Counted from the first letter of the stretch, positions 49,474 through 58,944 are shown. The stretch is 64,000 nucleotides of DNA from Coriobacteriia bacterium (GCA_034370385.1 JAXMKZ010000011.1:101103-165102); one strand, 5' to 3'. The notes: generated from the letters alone by a model not told the origin. A program made the numbers and translations.

Positions 49474-50651
49474 TTCCCGCCTACTTCGAGTTCTCCAACC
49501 GAGCCAAGCTGCTCGCCGGTGAGCATGCGATCGAGCAGATCCCCTACGAGCTCGGCGTGATGGAAGTGCGCCGGCCGATCCTCGTGACGAATCGCCAGTT
49601 GAGGGAGCTTGGCCTTGCCGACATCGTGTCAGTCGCACTCGCCGACGGGGGCACCCCTGCCGTGGCCGTGTTCGCCGAGGTGCCCGTCGACTCTTCGGTG
49701 TCGGTCGTAAACGACCTGGCTCGCGCCTATCGTGAGTCCGGCTGCGATGGCATCGTGGCAGTGGGTGGCGGATCGGTTCTCGACACTGCCAAGGGGGCGA
49801 GTCTCGTCCTCACGATCGGCGGTGATGATCTCATGGACCGACGGGGAGCCGGCATCGTGAACGCCCGCGCCATGGTGCCTCTCGTGGCGGTCCCCACCAC
49901 CGCCGGGACCGGCTCAGAGGTCACGGGCGTCGCGGTCATCAAGGATGCGGTGCGTGACGTGAAGATGGCGTTCGTCTCCCCGCAACTGGTTCCCGATGTG
50001 GCCGTGCTGGATCCGCGCATGACCGTCGGACTCCCTCCCCGGCTGACCGCCTCCACGGCGATGGACGCGCTCTGCCACGCCGTCGAAGCATTCACGAGCC
50101 GGCAGGCTAACCCGCTCTCCGACGCCTACGCGCGCGCCGCCGTCGAGTTGATTCGCGACCACCTGCCACTCGCTCTCTCAAACGGCAGGGACGCCTCGCA
50201 TCGCCACGCACTGGCGACGGCGGCTGCGCTGGCGGGTGCATCGTTCAGCAACGCCATGGTCGGCATCGTCCACGCCATAGGTCACGCGTGCGGAGGACAT
50301 GCCGGAGCCCCTCACGGCGAGGCGATGGGCATCCTCTTGCCGTGGTGCATGGAGTTCAACCTTCCCGTGACTTCGGAGCGGTACGGGGAGCTGTTGCTTC
50401 ATCTGGCGGGGCCGGACGAGTACGCGAGAACGCCGACCGAAGCCCGCCCGAGTGCATCCATCGCCGCCGTACGACGCCTGTTGAGCGACGCGCGCGGTGC
50501 GGGCATGCCCACACGCTTGAGCGAAGTGGGCATCACAGTAAAGATGCTGCCGGCTATCGCGCAGGCGGCGCTCGACGACGGATCGATGTCGACCACGCCT
50601 CGTGACGCCGATCTCAATCAGATTCTCGGAATCCTTGAGGCCGCGCTATGA
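49470..50651 (+). CDS. iron-containing alcohol dehydrogenase
   Basis: A 393-residue group III (iron) dehydrogenase. NAD(P) loop VGGGSVLDTAKG, PTTAGTGSEVT, and the metal ligands D and H in MDALCHAVEAF, H in VHAIGHACGG and H in PHGEAMGILLPWC. It reduces aldehydes to alcohols or the reverse with NAD(P)H. Translationally coupled to the SCP2-like gene upstream and to AOR downstream (ATGA at both ends), so it probably handles the aldehyde made or used by AOR. Confidence 0.92.
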   Translation: MIPAYFEFSNRAKLLAGEHAIEQIPYELGVMEVRRPILVTNRQLRELGLADIVSVALADGGTPAVAVFAEVPVDSSVSVVNDLARAYRESGCDGIVAVGGGSVLDTAKGASLVLTIGGDDLMDRRGAGIVNARAMVPLVAVPTTAGTGSEVTGVAVIKDAVRDVKMAFVSPQLVPDVAVLDPRMTVGLPPRLTASTAMDALCHAVEAFTSRQANPLSDAYARAAVELIRDHLPLALSNGRDASHRHALATAAALAGASFSNAMVGIVHAIGHACGGHAGAPHGEAMGILLPWCMEFNLPVTSERYGELLLHLAGPDEYARTPTEARPSASIAAVRRLLSDARGAGMPTRLSEVGITVKMLPAIAQAALDDGSMSTTPRDADLNQILGILEAAL

Positions 50652-52603
50652 GCGGCGGATGGGCCGGACATGTCCTGCACATCGACCTGACCAGCAGCTC
50701 GGTACGCGAGTACCCCTGGTCCACGGATGAGAGGCGTGCGTTCGTAGGCGGGAAGGTCATGGCCGCCAAGATCCTCTACGACCTGCTCGAGCCGGGGTGC
50801 GACCCCCTGGGCCCCGCCAACGTGGTCGTCATCAGCACCGGGCCCTTGACCGGAAGTGGCGCTCCCTCCACGTCGCGGTTCAATGTGAGTTCGCTCTCGC
50901 CATTGACCGGGATCGTCGCCTCGAGCAACTGCGGTGGACCGTTCGGCGTCTATCTCAAGAAGGCAGGCGTCGACGCACTCGTCATCACCGGTGCCGCCAG
51001 CGAGCCCGTCTGGCTCGAGGTGCGTGAAGAGGGTGTGGAGTTCCATCCGGCCGCGAGCGTATGGGGCCTGACCACCTCGGCGACCCAGAGCGCCCTCGCG
51101 GCCGCCGTCAGTACCAGCACGCCAACCGACGGTGCCTCGTCCTCCACGCCGACACGCTGCGGGACACTCGTCATCGGCCCGGCGGGAGAGAACGCCGTCC
51201 GGTACGCGGCGCTGCTTTCCGGAGAGAGGGCGGCGGGGCGCGCCGGCCTGGGTGCGGTGTTGGGAGCCAAGAACCTCAAGGGGCTCGCTGCTCACGGCAG
51301 CCAGCACGTGCCTCTCGCGGATCCGCAGCGCTTCTCGACCCACATCAAGGCGTGGACATCGACGCTCAAGGCCCATCCTCTGACCGGCAAGCTGCTGCCC
51401 GCCTACGGGACGGGTGGTCTGCTGCCCGAGATGCAGGAGCTGGGCATCGTCGCCACATCCAACTATCGACGCGGACGCTTCGACGGTGCGTCCGAACTGT
51501 CCGGTCAGCGCATGGCCGACACCCGGCTGACACGCACGAGTGGCTGCATGAGCTGTCCCATCCGATGCGCGCGGGTCGTGGAGGTGGATGGCCGCTCGGT
51601 CAAGGGTCCGGAACTCGAGACGCTCGTGCTCATGGGCTCCAACCTGGAGAATCCCGACCTCGACTTCATCTGCCGAGCCAACGTGCTCCTCGACGATCTC
51701 GGCATGGACACGATGACGACCGGCGTCACGCTCTCGCTAGCTATGGAACTGGCCGAGCAGGGTGTCGCCGACTTCCCGGTGCGCTTCGGAAGCACTGACG
51801 GGCTGCTCGACCTGCTGTCAGATATCGCGTACCGCCGGAGATTCGGCGCTGAGCTGGCCGACGGCTCCCGCGCGCTCGGGGCACGCTACAAGGCCTCGGA
51901 CTATGCGATGCACGTCAAAGGCCTCGAGCTGGCCGCGTACGAGCCGCGAGGCGCCTTCGGACACGCGCTGGGCTATGCGACTTCGAACCGCGGAGGCTGC
52001 CACCTCAACGGCGGCTACATGGTCGCGCTCGAAGGACTCGGGCTGGACATGAAGCGCACCTCGACCAGGGGCAAGCCGGCACTGACTGCGATGTTTCAGG
52101 ACCTCATGGAGGCTGTCTCGGCTACGGGAACGTGTCTGTTCACCACCTACGCCGTCCTGCCGGGTCCGGTCGTGCGGCACAAGCGCAAACCACTGGGTCA
52201 CGCAGTGACGGCTGCGTTGTCGATAGCCTCGGGGCCACTCGCACTCCTGCGGGCCCTTCCGAGCGGGATGCTTGCCATCCCGATGCCGCTCATCCCGCAC
52301 ATCCGGGCCATCGAGCTGGCCACAGGTGAGCGCTGGGGCTTCGGCGGCTTCTGGCAGGTCGGTCGCCGTGGCTTCGCGCTGGAGCGGGAGTTGGCGCTTC
52401 GTTTCGGCGTCACCGCGGCTGACGACACCCTGCCCGGGCGGAGTTTGACCGAGAACCTTGAGCCGGGCAACCCGGGACGGCCGGTGCCCATCGCCGACCT
52501 CACCCGCGCCTACTATCGCCACCGCGGGTGGGATGCGGCCGGCCGCCCGAAGGCCTCGCTGCTCAGGCGCCTTGGACTCAAGGATGCGCGCGCGCACGAC
52601 TGA
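50648..52603 (+). CDS. aldehyde:ferredoxin oxidoreductase (tungstopterin enzyme)
   Basis: A 651-residue AOR-family enzyme that converts aldehydes to carboxylic acids, or acids to aldehydes, using ferredoxin at a tungsten-bis-pyranopterin centre. It begins GGWAGHVLHIDLTSSSVREY, the AOR N-domain signature. The [4Fe-4S] ligands appear as GCMSCPIRC, with a distant cysteine (TGTCLFTTY) as fourth. The glycine-rich AFGHALGYATSNRGG block near the pterin is present. The last 120 residues differ from archaeal enzymes. Last gene of the three-gene operon. The ferredoxins at 10506 or 39605 are possible partners. Confidence 0.92.
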   Translation: MSGGWAGHVLHIDLTSSSVREYPWSTDERRAFVGGKVMAAKILYDLLEPGCDPLGPANVVVISTGPLTGSGAPSTSRFNVSSLSPLTGIVASSNCGGPFGVYLKKAGVDALVITGAASEPVWLEVREEGVEFHPAASVWGLTTSATQSALAAAVSTSTPTDGASSSTPTRCGTLVIGPAGENAVRYAALLSGERAAGRAGLGAVLGAKNLKGLAAHGSQHVPLADPQRFSTHIKAWTSTLKAHPLTGKLLPAYGTGGLLPEMQELGIVATSNYRRGRFDGASELSGQRMADTRLTRTSGCMSCPIRCARVVEVDGRSVKGPELETLVLMGSNLENPDLDFICRANVLLDDLGMDTMTTGVTLSLAMELAEQGVADFPVRFGSTDGLLDLLSDIAYRRRFGAELADGSRALGARYKASDYAMHVKGLELAAYEPRGAFGHALGYATSNRGGCHLNGGYMVALEGLGLDMKRTSTRGKPALTAMFQDLMEAVSATGTCLFTTYAVLPGPVVRHKRKPLGHAVTAALSIASGPLALLRALPSGMLAIPMPLIPHIRAIELATGERWGFGGFWQVGRRGFALERELALRFGVTAADDTLPGRSLTENLEPGNPGRPVPIADLTRAYYRHRGWDAAGRPKASLLRRLGLKDARAHD

Positions 52604-52629
52604 GCGCGCACCGAAACCCTCGCGAGCGG

Positions 52630-52635
52630 TATCAT
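52630..52635 (+). promoter_or_regulatory. -10 box for a leaderless zinc-ribbon/HEPN mRNA
   Basis: TATCAT ends 7 nt before the ATG at 52643 and no Shine-Dalgarno site is present. This fits leaderless transcription and would make the gene the start of the hyp operon. No -35 box stands out. Confidence 0.45.
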
Positions 52636-52642
52636 TCCTTCC

Positions 52643-53287
52643 ATGTCGAATAACAACGACAAGAAGAGCCAGCACAACGGTCCTCCTCGCGATCGGCCTC
52701 CGGTCTTTCACGAGTGCCCGACCTGCCTGTTCCTTTCGCCTGAGAACGGCTTCGAGAACGGCCAGGTGCCGTGCCCGAACTGCCAGTCCACAGGAGCTTC
52801 GCGACGCAGGATTCCCGCCGACCGCCTGCGCCGCTTCGACCAGCGCATCCGTGGCTACCACCGCGACGGAGAGCACGAGGTCGTCGTCATCCTCGTCTCG
52901 ACGTTCCTCGAAACCGTCTTCGAGGACATCCTCGCCCGGATGATGACGGCACGTGGGGCCGAACCGAAAGTGGTGGCGCTCGTGCTGGACACCGAACGTT
53001 CGGTAGGGATGCGCTTGGGCAAACTCTTCCCCACATTGGCTGGCGAGAAGTTCGAGGAGATGGCGGCCGAACTCGGCTACCGCGACTTCCCCATTCGATG
53101 GCGGCAGATGCGCAGCATGCGAAACGCATTCATCCACGGCGAATCGTTCGACAACCCGCGCGAGACACTAGATGCACGGGCCGCGCTCGATGCAATGATG
53201 CTGCTGGATCAGGCCTATCAGCTGTTCGTGCTCATGAACAACCGGTTCGTGGCCGAGACCCACAAGAAGCGGGCGCTCGACGCGTGA
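52643..53287 (+). CDS. zinc-ribbon/HEPN-domain protein, candidate ribonuclease
   Basis: A 214-residue protein with a polar N-terminus, a zinc ribbon (C25-x-x-C28 and C44-x-x-C47) and a helical domain (about 70-205) that carries RNAFIH (R160 to H165). R-x4-6-H is the catalytic motif of HEPN ribonucleases, and N after R is common. The rest (VSTFLETVFEDILARMM and LDQAYQLFVLM) fits a HEPN bundle. It is probably leaderless and its stop overlaps the hypF start (GTGA). A nuclease coupled to hydrogenase maturation is unexpected; a structural, non-catalytic HEPN role is also possible. Confidence 0.7.
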   Translation: MSNNNDKKSQHNGPPRDRPPVFHECPTCLFLSPENGFENGQVPCPNCQSTGASRRRIPADRLRRFDQRIRGYHRDGEHEVVVILVSTFLETVFEDILARMMTARGAEPKVVALVLDTERSVGMRLGKLFPTLAGEKFEEMAAELGYRDFPIRWRQMRSMRNAFIHGESFDNPRETLDARAALDAMMLLDQAYQLFVLMNNRFVAETHKKRALDA

Positions 53288-55632
53288 CGGCGCTCCAGCT
53301 GCACGTCACCGGCATCGTGCAGGGCGTGGGCTTTCGCCCCTTCGTGTTCAACCTGGCCGTGTCGCAGGGCCTGACCGGCTGGGTGCTCAACGCCTCTGAC
53401 GGTGTCCACTGCGTCGTCGAGGGCGAGGCCGCGTTGGTCGCTGCATTCCCCGAGACGCTGCGCGCCGCGGCGCCGGCGATGTCTGCCATCGAGTCGATCG
53501 TGACTGAAGCGGTGGAGCCAGAGGGGTTCACGACGTTTGAGATCCGCGAGTCATACGCCGAGGCGGGCGCGATGACGCTCGTGTCGCCCGACATCGCAAC
53601 CTGCCCCGAGTGTCTGGCGGATCTGACGAACCCGGACGACCGACGCCACGGCTACCCGTTCACCAACTGCACGAACTGCGGGCCCCGCTTCACCATCATC
53701 GACGACGTGCCCTACGACCGGCCGATGACCACGATGCGCGACTTCCCGATGTGCCCGGAGTGCGAAGCGGAGTACGCCGACCCTGCGAACCGCCGCTTCC
53801 ATGCGCAGCCGAACGCCTGCTTCGTCTGCGGCCCGCGCCTCTACCTGAACGCACCTGCCTCTCCGGATGGTTGGCTATGGGCGCCGAGCGTCGAGGTCGC
53901 GCCGCGGCCCCATCGCGACCGCGCCACTGAGGCCACGCGGAGCGAAGAGATCCTCGGCGAGGTCGTTCGAAGACTGCAAGGCGGACAGATCGTCGCGATC
54001 AAGGGGCTCGGGGGATTCCACCTCGCGTGCGATGCGCGCGATTCCGATGCCGTCGGACGGCTGCGGGAACGCAAGCACCGCTGGGGCAAGCCGCTCGCCG
54101 TCATGGTTCCCAATCTCGCTGCTGCGCAGCAGATGTGCCGCATCGATGAGACCGAGGCCTCGCTGCTAACCGGCACGGTGCAGCCGATCGTGCTGGTGCG
54201 GCGTCGCGTCGAGGATACGTCGCTGGCGCTCGGCGTTGCCGATGGCCTGACCGAGATCGGCGTGATGCTCCCCTACACGCCACTGCACCATCTGCTCCTG
54301 GCGCGGGTCGGCGGACCCCTTGTGATGACCTCCGGCAACCTCTCAGATGAACCCATCGCCACTGACAACTCCGAGGCGCTCGAGCGCCTCGCATCCGTCG
54401 CTGATGCGTTCCTGCTCCACGACCGCGAGATCCACTCGCGCTACGACGACAGCGTCGTCCGCGTGGTGAACGGACTCATCGAGCCGGTGCGCCGCGCACG
54501 CGGGTACGCACCCCACCCGATAAAGCTGCCGTTCAAGACCGATACGCACATCCTGGCCATCGGCCCCGAGCAGAAGAACACGTTCACGCTGCTCAAGGAC
54601 GACTATGCGTTCGTCAGCCAGCATATCGGCGACCTCGAGAACGCCGAAACACTTCAGAGCCTCGAACACACGATGGCGCTCTACGAACACCTCTTCCGCG
54701 TGGAACCGCACGTCATCGCACACGACCTCCACCCGGAGTACCTCTCCACGAAGTGGGCGCTGGCCTCGCCGTTGCCGAAGGTTGCGGTACAGCACCACCA
54801 CGCGCACGTCGTCTCGGTGAGCGCAGAGCATGGGATCAGCGAACCCGTCGTCGGATTCGCGTTCGACGGCACCGGATACGGCGAGGACGGACGCATCTGG
54901 GGCGGCGAGGTGCTGCTCGCTGACTGGGAAGGCTACGAGCGCCTTGCCCACCTGCGCTACGTGCCGATGCCCGGGGGTGCCGCCGCCATCCGCCGACCGG
55001 CCCGCATGGCCGTCGGCACGCTGCACGCCCTGGGCCTGCTCGAGCACCCGGGCGCCGCGCCGCTGCGCTCGCGGCTCGCCGACGGCGAAGAGCGCACGCT
55101 CATCGCGATGATCGACGGCAACATCAACTGCCCGCTGACAAGCTCGATGGGGCGGCTCTTCGACACCGTCGCGGCACTCACGGGTGTCGCCGATGATGCG
55201 CGCTACGAGGGCGAGGCGGCCATCCGCCTCGAGGCATGTGCCGATCCGGACGAGACCGGCGCCTACGAGTTCGGTCTGATCGAGCCTGGCGGACCCGGGG
55301 AGCCGCTCATCATCGATCCGGTGCCCGTGCTGGATGCCGTTCTCCGAGACGTTGCCGCCGCTGACGGCGCTGGGGTCATCTCAGCACGTTTCCATCGTGC
55401 GGTGGTGCGTTGTATAGTCCGGCTCGGCGCGGATTTTGCTCGCAATGCTCCCGCCCGACACGTTGCATTCGGCGGGGGCGTCTTCATGAACCGCATCGTG
55501 CTGGGAGAGTCGGTGCGTAAGGTTCAAGCCGCGGGACTCGTCCCCTTGACGCATGTCAAGTTACCAACGAATGATGCAGCAGTATCGTTTGGACAGGCCG
55601 TCGTCGCGTGGGCGCGGCGCCGGAGCGAATGA
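53284..55632 (+). CDS. hypF: carbamoyltransferase HypF
   Basis: A 782-residue protein that makes the cyanide ligands of [NiFe] hydrogenase from carbamoyl phosphate. Order: acylphosphatase domain (about 1-90, VTGIVQGVGFRPFVFN), two zinc fingers (CPECLADL...CTNCGPRF and CPECEAEY...CFVCGPRL), YrdC-like domain (about 200-380) and the Kae1-like part with HHHAHVVSV and AFGGGVFMNRIV. The GTG start overlaps the preceding gene by 4 nt. Length is normal for HypF. First of the four hyp genes. Confidence 0.96.
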   Translation: MTALQLHVTGIVQGVGFRPFVFNLAVSQGLTGWVLNASDGVHCVVEGEAALVAAFPETLRAAAPAMSAIESIVTEAVEPEGFTTFEIRESYAEAGAMTLVSPDIATCPECLADLTNPDDRRHGYPFTNCTNCGPRFTIIDDVPYDRPMTTMRDFPMCPECEAEYADPANRRFHAQPNACFVCGPRLYLNAPASPDGWLWAPSVEVAPRPHRDRATEATRSEEILGEVVRRLQGGQIVAIKGLGGFHLACDARDSDAVGRLRERKHRWGKPLAVMVPNLAAAQQMCRIDETEASLLTGTVQPIVLVRRRVEDTSLALGVADGLTEIGVMLPYTPLHHLLLARVGGPLVMTSGNLSDEPIATDNSEALERLASVADAFLLHDREIHSRYDDSVVRVVNGLIEPVRRARGYAPHPIKLPFKTDTHILAIGPEQKNTFTLLKDDYAFVSQHIGDLENAETLQSLEHTMALYEHLFRVEPHVIAHDLHPEYLSTKWALASPLPKVAVQHHHAHVVSVSAEHGISEPVVGFAFDGTGYGEDGRIWGGEVLLADWEGYERLAHLRYVPMPGGAAAIRRPARMAVGTLHALGLLEHPGAAPLRSRLADGEERTLIAMIDGNINCPLTSSMGRLFDTVAALTGVADDARYEGEAAIRLEACADPDETGAYEFGLIEPGGPGEPLIIDPVPVLDAVLRDVAAADGAGVISARFHRAVVRCIVRLGADFARNAPARHVAFGGGVFMNRIVLGESVRKVQAAGLVPLTHVKLPTNDAAVSFGQAVVAWARRRSE

Positions 55633-55672
55633 GCCCGGTACGGTACCGGCATACCGAAGGAGCTCGAAGCGT

Positions 55673-55924
55673 ATGTGTCTAGCAATTCCCGCTCGTATCG
55701 CATCTATCGCTGAGCATCGCATGGCGACCGTCGACATCGTCGGCGTGACGCGTGTGGTCTCTCTCGACCTCGTGCCCGAGGCCGAAGTCGAAGACTGGGT
55801 GCTTGTCCACGCGGGCTTCGCGCTCCAGGTCGTTGAGGAGGAGTACGCGAAAGAGACGCTCGAGCTTCTCAAGACGCTCCCGTTCTTCGAAGACCAGGAG
55901 CCCTTGCTCGCCGAAGGGGCGTAA
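55673..55924 (+). CDS. hypC: hydrogenase maturation chaperone HypC
   Basis: An 83-residue HypC/HybG protein beginning MCLAIPARI, where Cys2 binds the Fe(CN)2CO unit. The DIVGVTRVVSLDLVPE and DWVLVHAGFAL blocks are standard, and the acidic C-terminal helix is intact. It forms a complex with HypD. AAGGAG lies about 11 nt before the ATG at 55673. hypD starts 6 nt after its stop. Confidence 0.95.
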   Translation: MCLAIPARIASIAEHRMATVDIVGVTRVVSLDLVPEAEVEDWVLVHAGFALQVVEEEYAKETLELLKTLPFFEDQEPLLAEGA

Positions 55925-55930
55925 CGGCGC

Positions 55931-57037
55931 ATGGACCTCTCCGGTTTCCGCGACCCCACGATCGCCCGGGGCCTGATCGACGCCATCAGCGCGACTGACA
56001 CCGGTCCCGTGAAGATCATGGAGGTCTGCGGCACCCACACCGTGTCGATAGCCAAGAACGGGCTGCGCGCCATCATGCCCGAGCGGGTCACCCTGCTGTC
56101 CGGCCCCGGCTGTCCCGTGTGTGTGACCGCGAACCGCGACATCGACACCGCCGTGGCGCTCTCCCAGCGCCCTGACGTCATCGTCACCACGTTCGGGGAC
56201 ATGATGAAGGTACCTGGAAGCTACAGTTCTCTCTCGCGCGAGAAGGCCGAGGGGCGCGATGTGCGTATCGTCTACTCGCCGCTCGATGCCTTGACGCTCG
56301 CCGAGAAGGAGCCCGATCGCGAGGTGATCTTCATCGCGGTGGGCTTCGAGACGACCGCCCCGCTCATCGCCGCCGCCATCCTGCGCGCGCAAGAGCAGGG
56401 ACTCACGAACTTCAGCGTGTTCTGCGCGCATAAGACGGTGCCGATCGCGCTCGAGGCGCTTGTCAACGACCCCGAGGTGCAGATCGACGCGTTCATCCTG
56501 CCGGGGCACGTCTCGACGATCATCGGCAGCCAGCCCTACGAGTTCCTCGCCGAGCAGTACAAGGTACCCGGCGTCATCACCGGCTTCGAGCCGGTCGACG
56601 TGCTGCAGGGCGTGTACATGATCTTGAAGCAGCTCGAAGAGGGCCGCTCCGAGATCGAGATCGCCTACCACCGCGGCGTCATGCCCGAGGGCAACCCGAC
56701 CGCCCGGGAGCTGGTCGAGCGGGTCTTCGAGCCGGTAGACGCCGACTGGCGCGGCATCGGCGTGATTCCCGGTACCGGCATGGGCATTCGCGAGGCGTAT
56801 GCGGCCTTCGATGCGGCCAAGAAGTTGCCGGTGGAGCTTCCCGAGCCCAAGGAGATCAAAGGCTGTCAGTGCGGCGAGGTCCTGCGCGGGGTGATCCTCC
56901 CCTTCAACTGCAAGCTGTTCGCGCGTGGCTGCACTCCGGAGCACCCGATCGGACCGTGTATGGTCTCGTCTGAGGGCTCGTGCGCGGCGTACTATCGTTT
57001 CACCGACTACGGCAAATCGGACGCCTCGGACGGGTAG
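55931..57037 (+). CDS. hypD: hydrogenase maturation protein HypD
   Basis: A 368-residue Fe-S protein that builds the Fe(CN)2CO unit with HypC and HypE. Key motifs: MEVCGTHTVSIAKNGL, LSGPGCPVCVTANRDID, VGFETTAP, FILPGHVSTIIG and the C-terminal cysteines GCQCGEVLRG, NCKLFARGCTPEHPIGPCMV that hold the [4Fe-4S] cluster. All the redox cysteines are present. Confidence 0.97.
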   Translation: MDLSGFRDPTIARGLIDAISATDTGPVKIMEVCGTHTVSIAKNGLRAIMPERVTLLSGPGCPVCVTANRDIDTAVALSQRPDVIVTTFGDMMKVPGSYSSLSREKAEGRDVRIVYSPLDALTLAEKEPDREVIFIAVGFETTAPLIAAAILRAQEQGLTNFSVFCAHKTVPIALEALVNDPEVQIDAFILPGHVSTIIGSQPYEFLAEQYKVPGVITGFEPVDVLQGVYMILKQLEEGRSEIEIAYHRGVMPEGNPTARELVERVFEPVDADWRGIGVIPGTGMGIREAYAAFDAAKKLPVELPEPKEIKGCQCGEVLRGVILPFNCKLFARGCTPEHPIGPCMVSSEGSCAAYYRFTDYGKSDASDG

Positions 57038-57073
57038 CCGCCCGACCCACGACCCCTTCGCGAAAGGCCCACC

Positions 57074-58084
57074 ATGCGCTCGGACCGCATCTTGCTCGCG
57101 CACGGCTCTGGCGGAACCATGATGCGCGAACTCATCGACGACGTGTTCGTCGCCGAGTTCGGCGAGGATGCCTTGAAGCGCCTCGACGATGCCGCATCTC
57201 TCCCCTTCTCCGGCTCGCGGCTGGCCTTCTCCACCGACACCTACGTCGTACACCCGCTGTTCTTCCCCGGTGGCGACATCGGTCGGCTCGCCGTGTGTGG
57301 CACGGTGAACGACGTCGCGACGAGCGGGGCCACGCCGCTCTATCTCTCAGTGGGCTTCGTGCTTGAGGAGGGGTTCCCGGTCGCAGACCTGCGGCGCATC
57401 CTCGTCTCGATGCGTGATGCCGCGCGCGAGGCAGGCGTGCACATCGTCACCGGTGACACCAAGGTCGTCGAGAAGGGCAAGGGTGACGGCTGCTTCATCA
57501 ACACCGCAGGCGTCGGAGCGCTCGACGAAGGCGTGGACCTGTCCGGCTCGTACTGCAAGCCGGGCGATAAGGTTCTCGTCTCCGGCACGCTGGGCGACCA
57601 CGGTATCGCGATCGTTTCGACCCGCGAGGGGCTTGAGTTCTCCACCGATATAGAGACCGACGCCGCCCCGCTGAACGCGCTGATCGCCGCGACGCTCGCG
57701 GCGGCTCCGCATGTGCGCTGCTTCCGCGACCCGACGCGCGGTGGCCTGGCCTCGACGCTCAACGAGCTTGCCGGCGCATCAGGCGTCCAGATCACCGTCG
57801 ACGAGACGCTCGTGCCGGTGAACCCCCAGGTGCGCGGAGCCTCCGAGATGCTGGGCTACGACGTCTTCCAGGTGGCCAACGAGGGCAAGATGGTTGCGGT
57901 CGTTCCCGCCGACGAGGCCGACGCGGCCCTCGCGGCGATGCAGGCCGCACCCTACGGCGAGCAGGCCGCGATCATCGGCGAGGTCGCCGAGGGACACGCC
58001 GGACGCGTCTACGTCAAGACCGCCTTCGGTGCGACGCGCATCATGGACATGCTCGTCGGCGAGCAGCTGCCGCGCATCTGCTGA
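57074..58084 (+). CDS. hypE: hydrogenase maturation protein HypE
   Basis: A 336-residue PurM-like protein that dehydrates the carbamoyl group on its C-terminal cysteine to cyanide. It starts ILLAHGSGGTMMREL and ends with the required PRIC tail, so Cys336 is in place. VSGTLGDHGIAIVSTREGLE and FRDPTRGGLASTLNELA are typical ATP-binding blocks. It follows hypD by 36 nt. hypA and hypB (nickel insertion) and the hydrogenase genes are not in the window. Confidence 0.97.
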   Translation: MRSDRILLAHGSGGTMMRELIDDVFVAEFGEDALKRLDDAASLPFSGSRLAFSTDTYVVHPLFFPGGDIGRLAVCGTVNDVATSGATPLYLSVGFVLEEGFPVADLRRILVSMRDAAREAGVHIVTGDTKVVEKGKGDGCFINTAGVGALDEGVDLSGSYCKPGDKVLVSGTLGDHGIAIVSTREGLEFSTDIETDAAPLNALIAATLAAAPHVRCFRDPTRGGLASTLNELAGASGVQITVDETLVPVNPQVRGASEMLGYDVFQVANEGKMVAVVPADEADAALAAMQAAPYGEQAAIIGEVAEGHAGRVYVKTAFGATRIMDMLVGEQLPRIC

Positions 58085-58274
58085 CGCGCCGGCCACCCGC
58101 CGACGCGCGCGAACGAAGATGCTCCTCTTCGCCCGCGTGTTCGTGACCCTTGTGGAGCTTGTGGTGCGGCGCGGTCCGGTCGGGTAGATGGGCGACTTCC
58201 TGGCTTCAAGAGCGCTCATCGCCGTGGCGTACAGAAGCGCCGGCCAGACCGACAGATGCAGGATTGGGGGGCAC

Positions 58275-58886
58275 GTGAAGTTCCAGCTCGGGCCCGTACC
58301 ACTGGACGAGGCGTTCGACCCCGGCGCTGAGGGCTGGAACCGTCTGCAAGAACCGCGACCCGGAGTGCTGATGGTATCGGCCATCCCACTCGGCATGGTG
58401 CTGGCCCTGCCGCTTGCGTGGCTTTGGTCCTTGATTCTGCCTGTTCCGGCCGCGTTCAGCGATGGGGCGACGTTCGAGTTCACGATTTCGCTCCTGCAGA
58501 TCGTCGGCGTCCTCGCAATCCTTGTCGGAGGCATCCTTATCCATGAGATGCTGCATGCGCTTCCGTTGGCCGTCGCAGGTCACTCGGAGAACCTGGTCCT
58601 GGGCTTCTGGCCCAGACACTTCGCGCCCTATGTGGCCTACATCGGCGCACTCCCACTCAAGGCTCAGCTCCTCAGTGGTGCCATGCCGCTGGTCGCGCTG
58701 TCCGTTCTGCCGCTGGTTGCGGCACTCGTCGTGCCATCGGCAGCCTGGTGGCTTGCTTTGCTGAGCATGGTCAATGTCATCGGTTCGGGAGCGGACCTGA
58801 TCATGCTGCTGCTCCTGTTCAGGCAGGTGCCTCGGGATGCAGTGATCCGCAACCAGGGGTTCTCAACGTGGTGGCGGGCGGTCTAG
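58275..58886 (+). CDS. DUF3267 membrane metalloprotease-like protein
   Basis: A 203-residue protein with four to five membrane helices. HEMLHALPLAV in the second helix is the HExxH-type zinc motif of DUF3267 proteins, and GADLIMLLLLF supplies the later conserved G-x-D aspartate. Relatives are likely intramembrane or membrane-bound peptidases of unknown substrate. The GTG at 58275 is chosen because it begins at the domain after a G-rich site; a frame 29 codons longer exists. Confidence 0.75.
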   Translation: MKFQLGPVPLDEAFDPGAEGWNRLQEPRPGVLMVSAIPLGMVLALPLAWLWSLILPVPAAFSDGATFEFTISLLQIVGVLAILVGGILIHEMLHALPLAVAGHSENLVLGFWPRHFAPYVAYIGALPLKAQLLSGAMPLVALSVLPLVAALVVPSAAWWLALLSMVNVIGSGADLIMLLLLFRQVPRDAVIRNQGFSTWWRAV

Positions 58887-58944
58887 CCCGGGCGTCAACC
58901 CGACAACTCCGCGTGATGTGGACTCGGGTCCGGACCGGGCGTGA

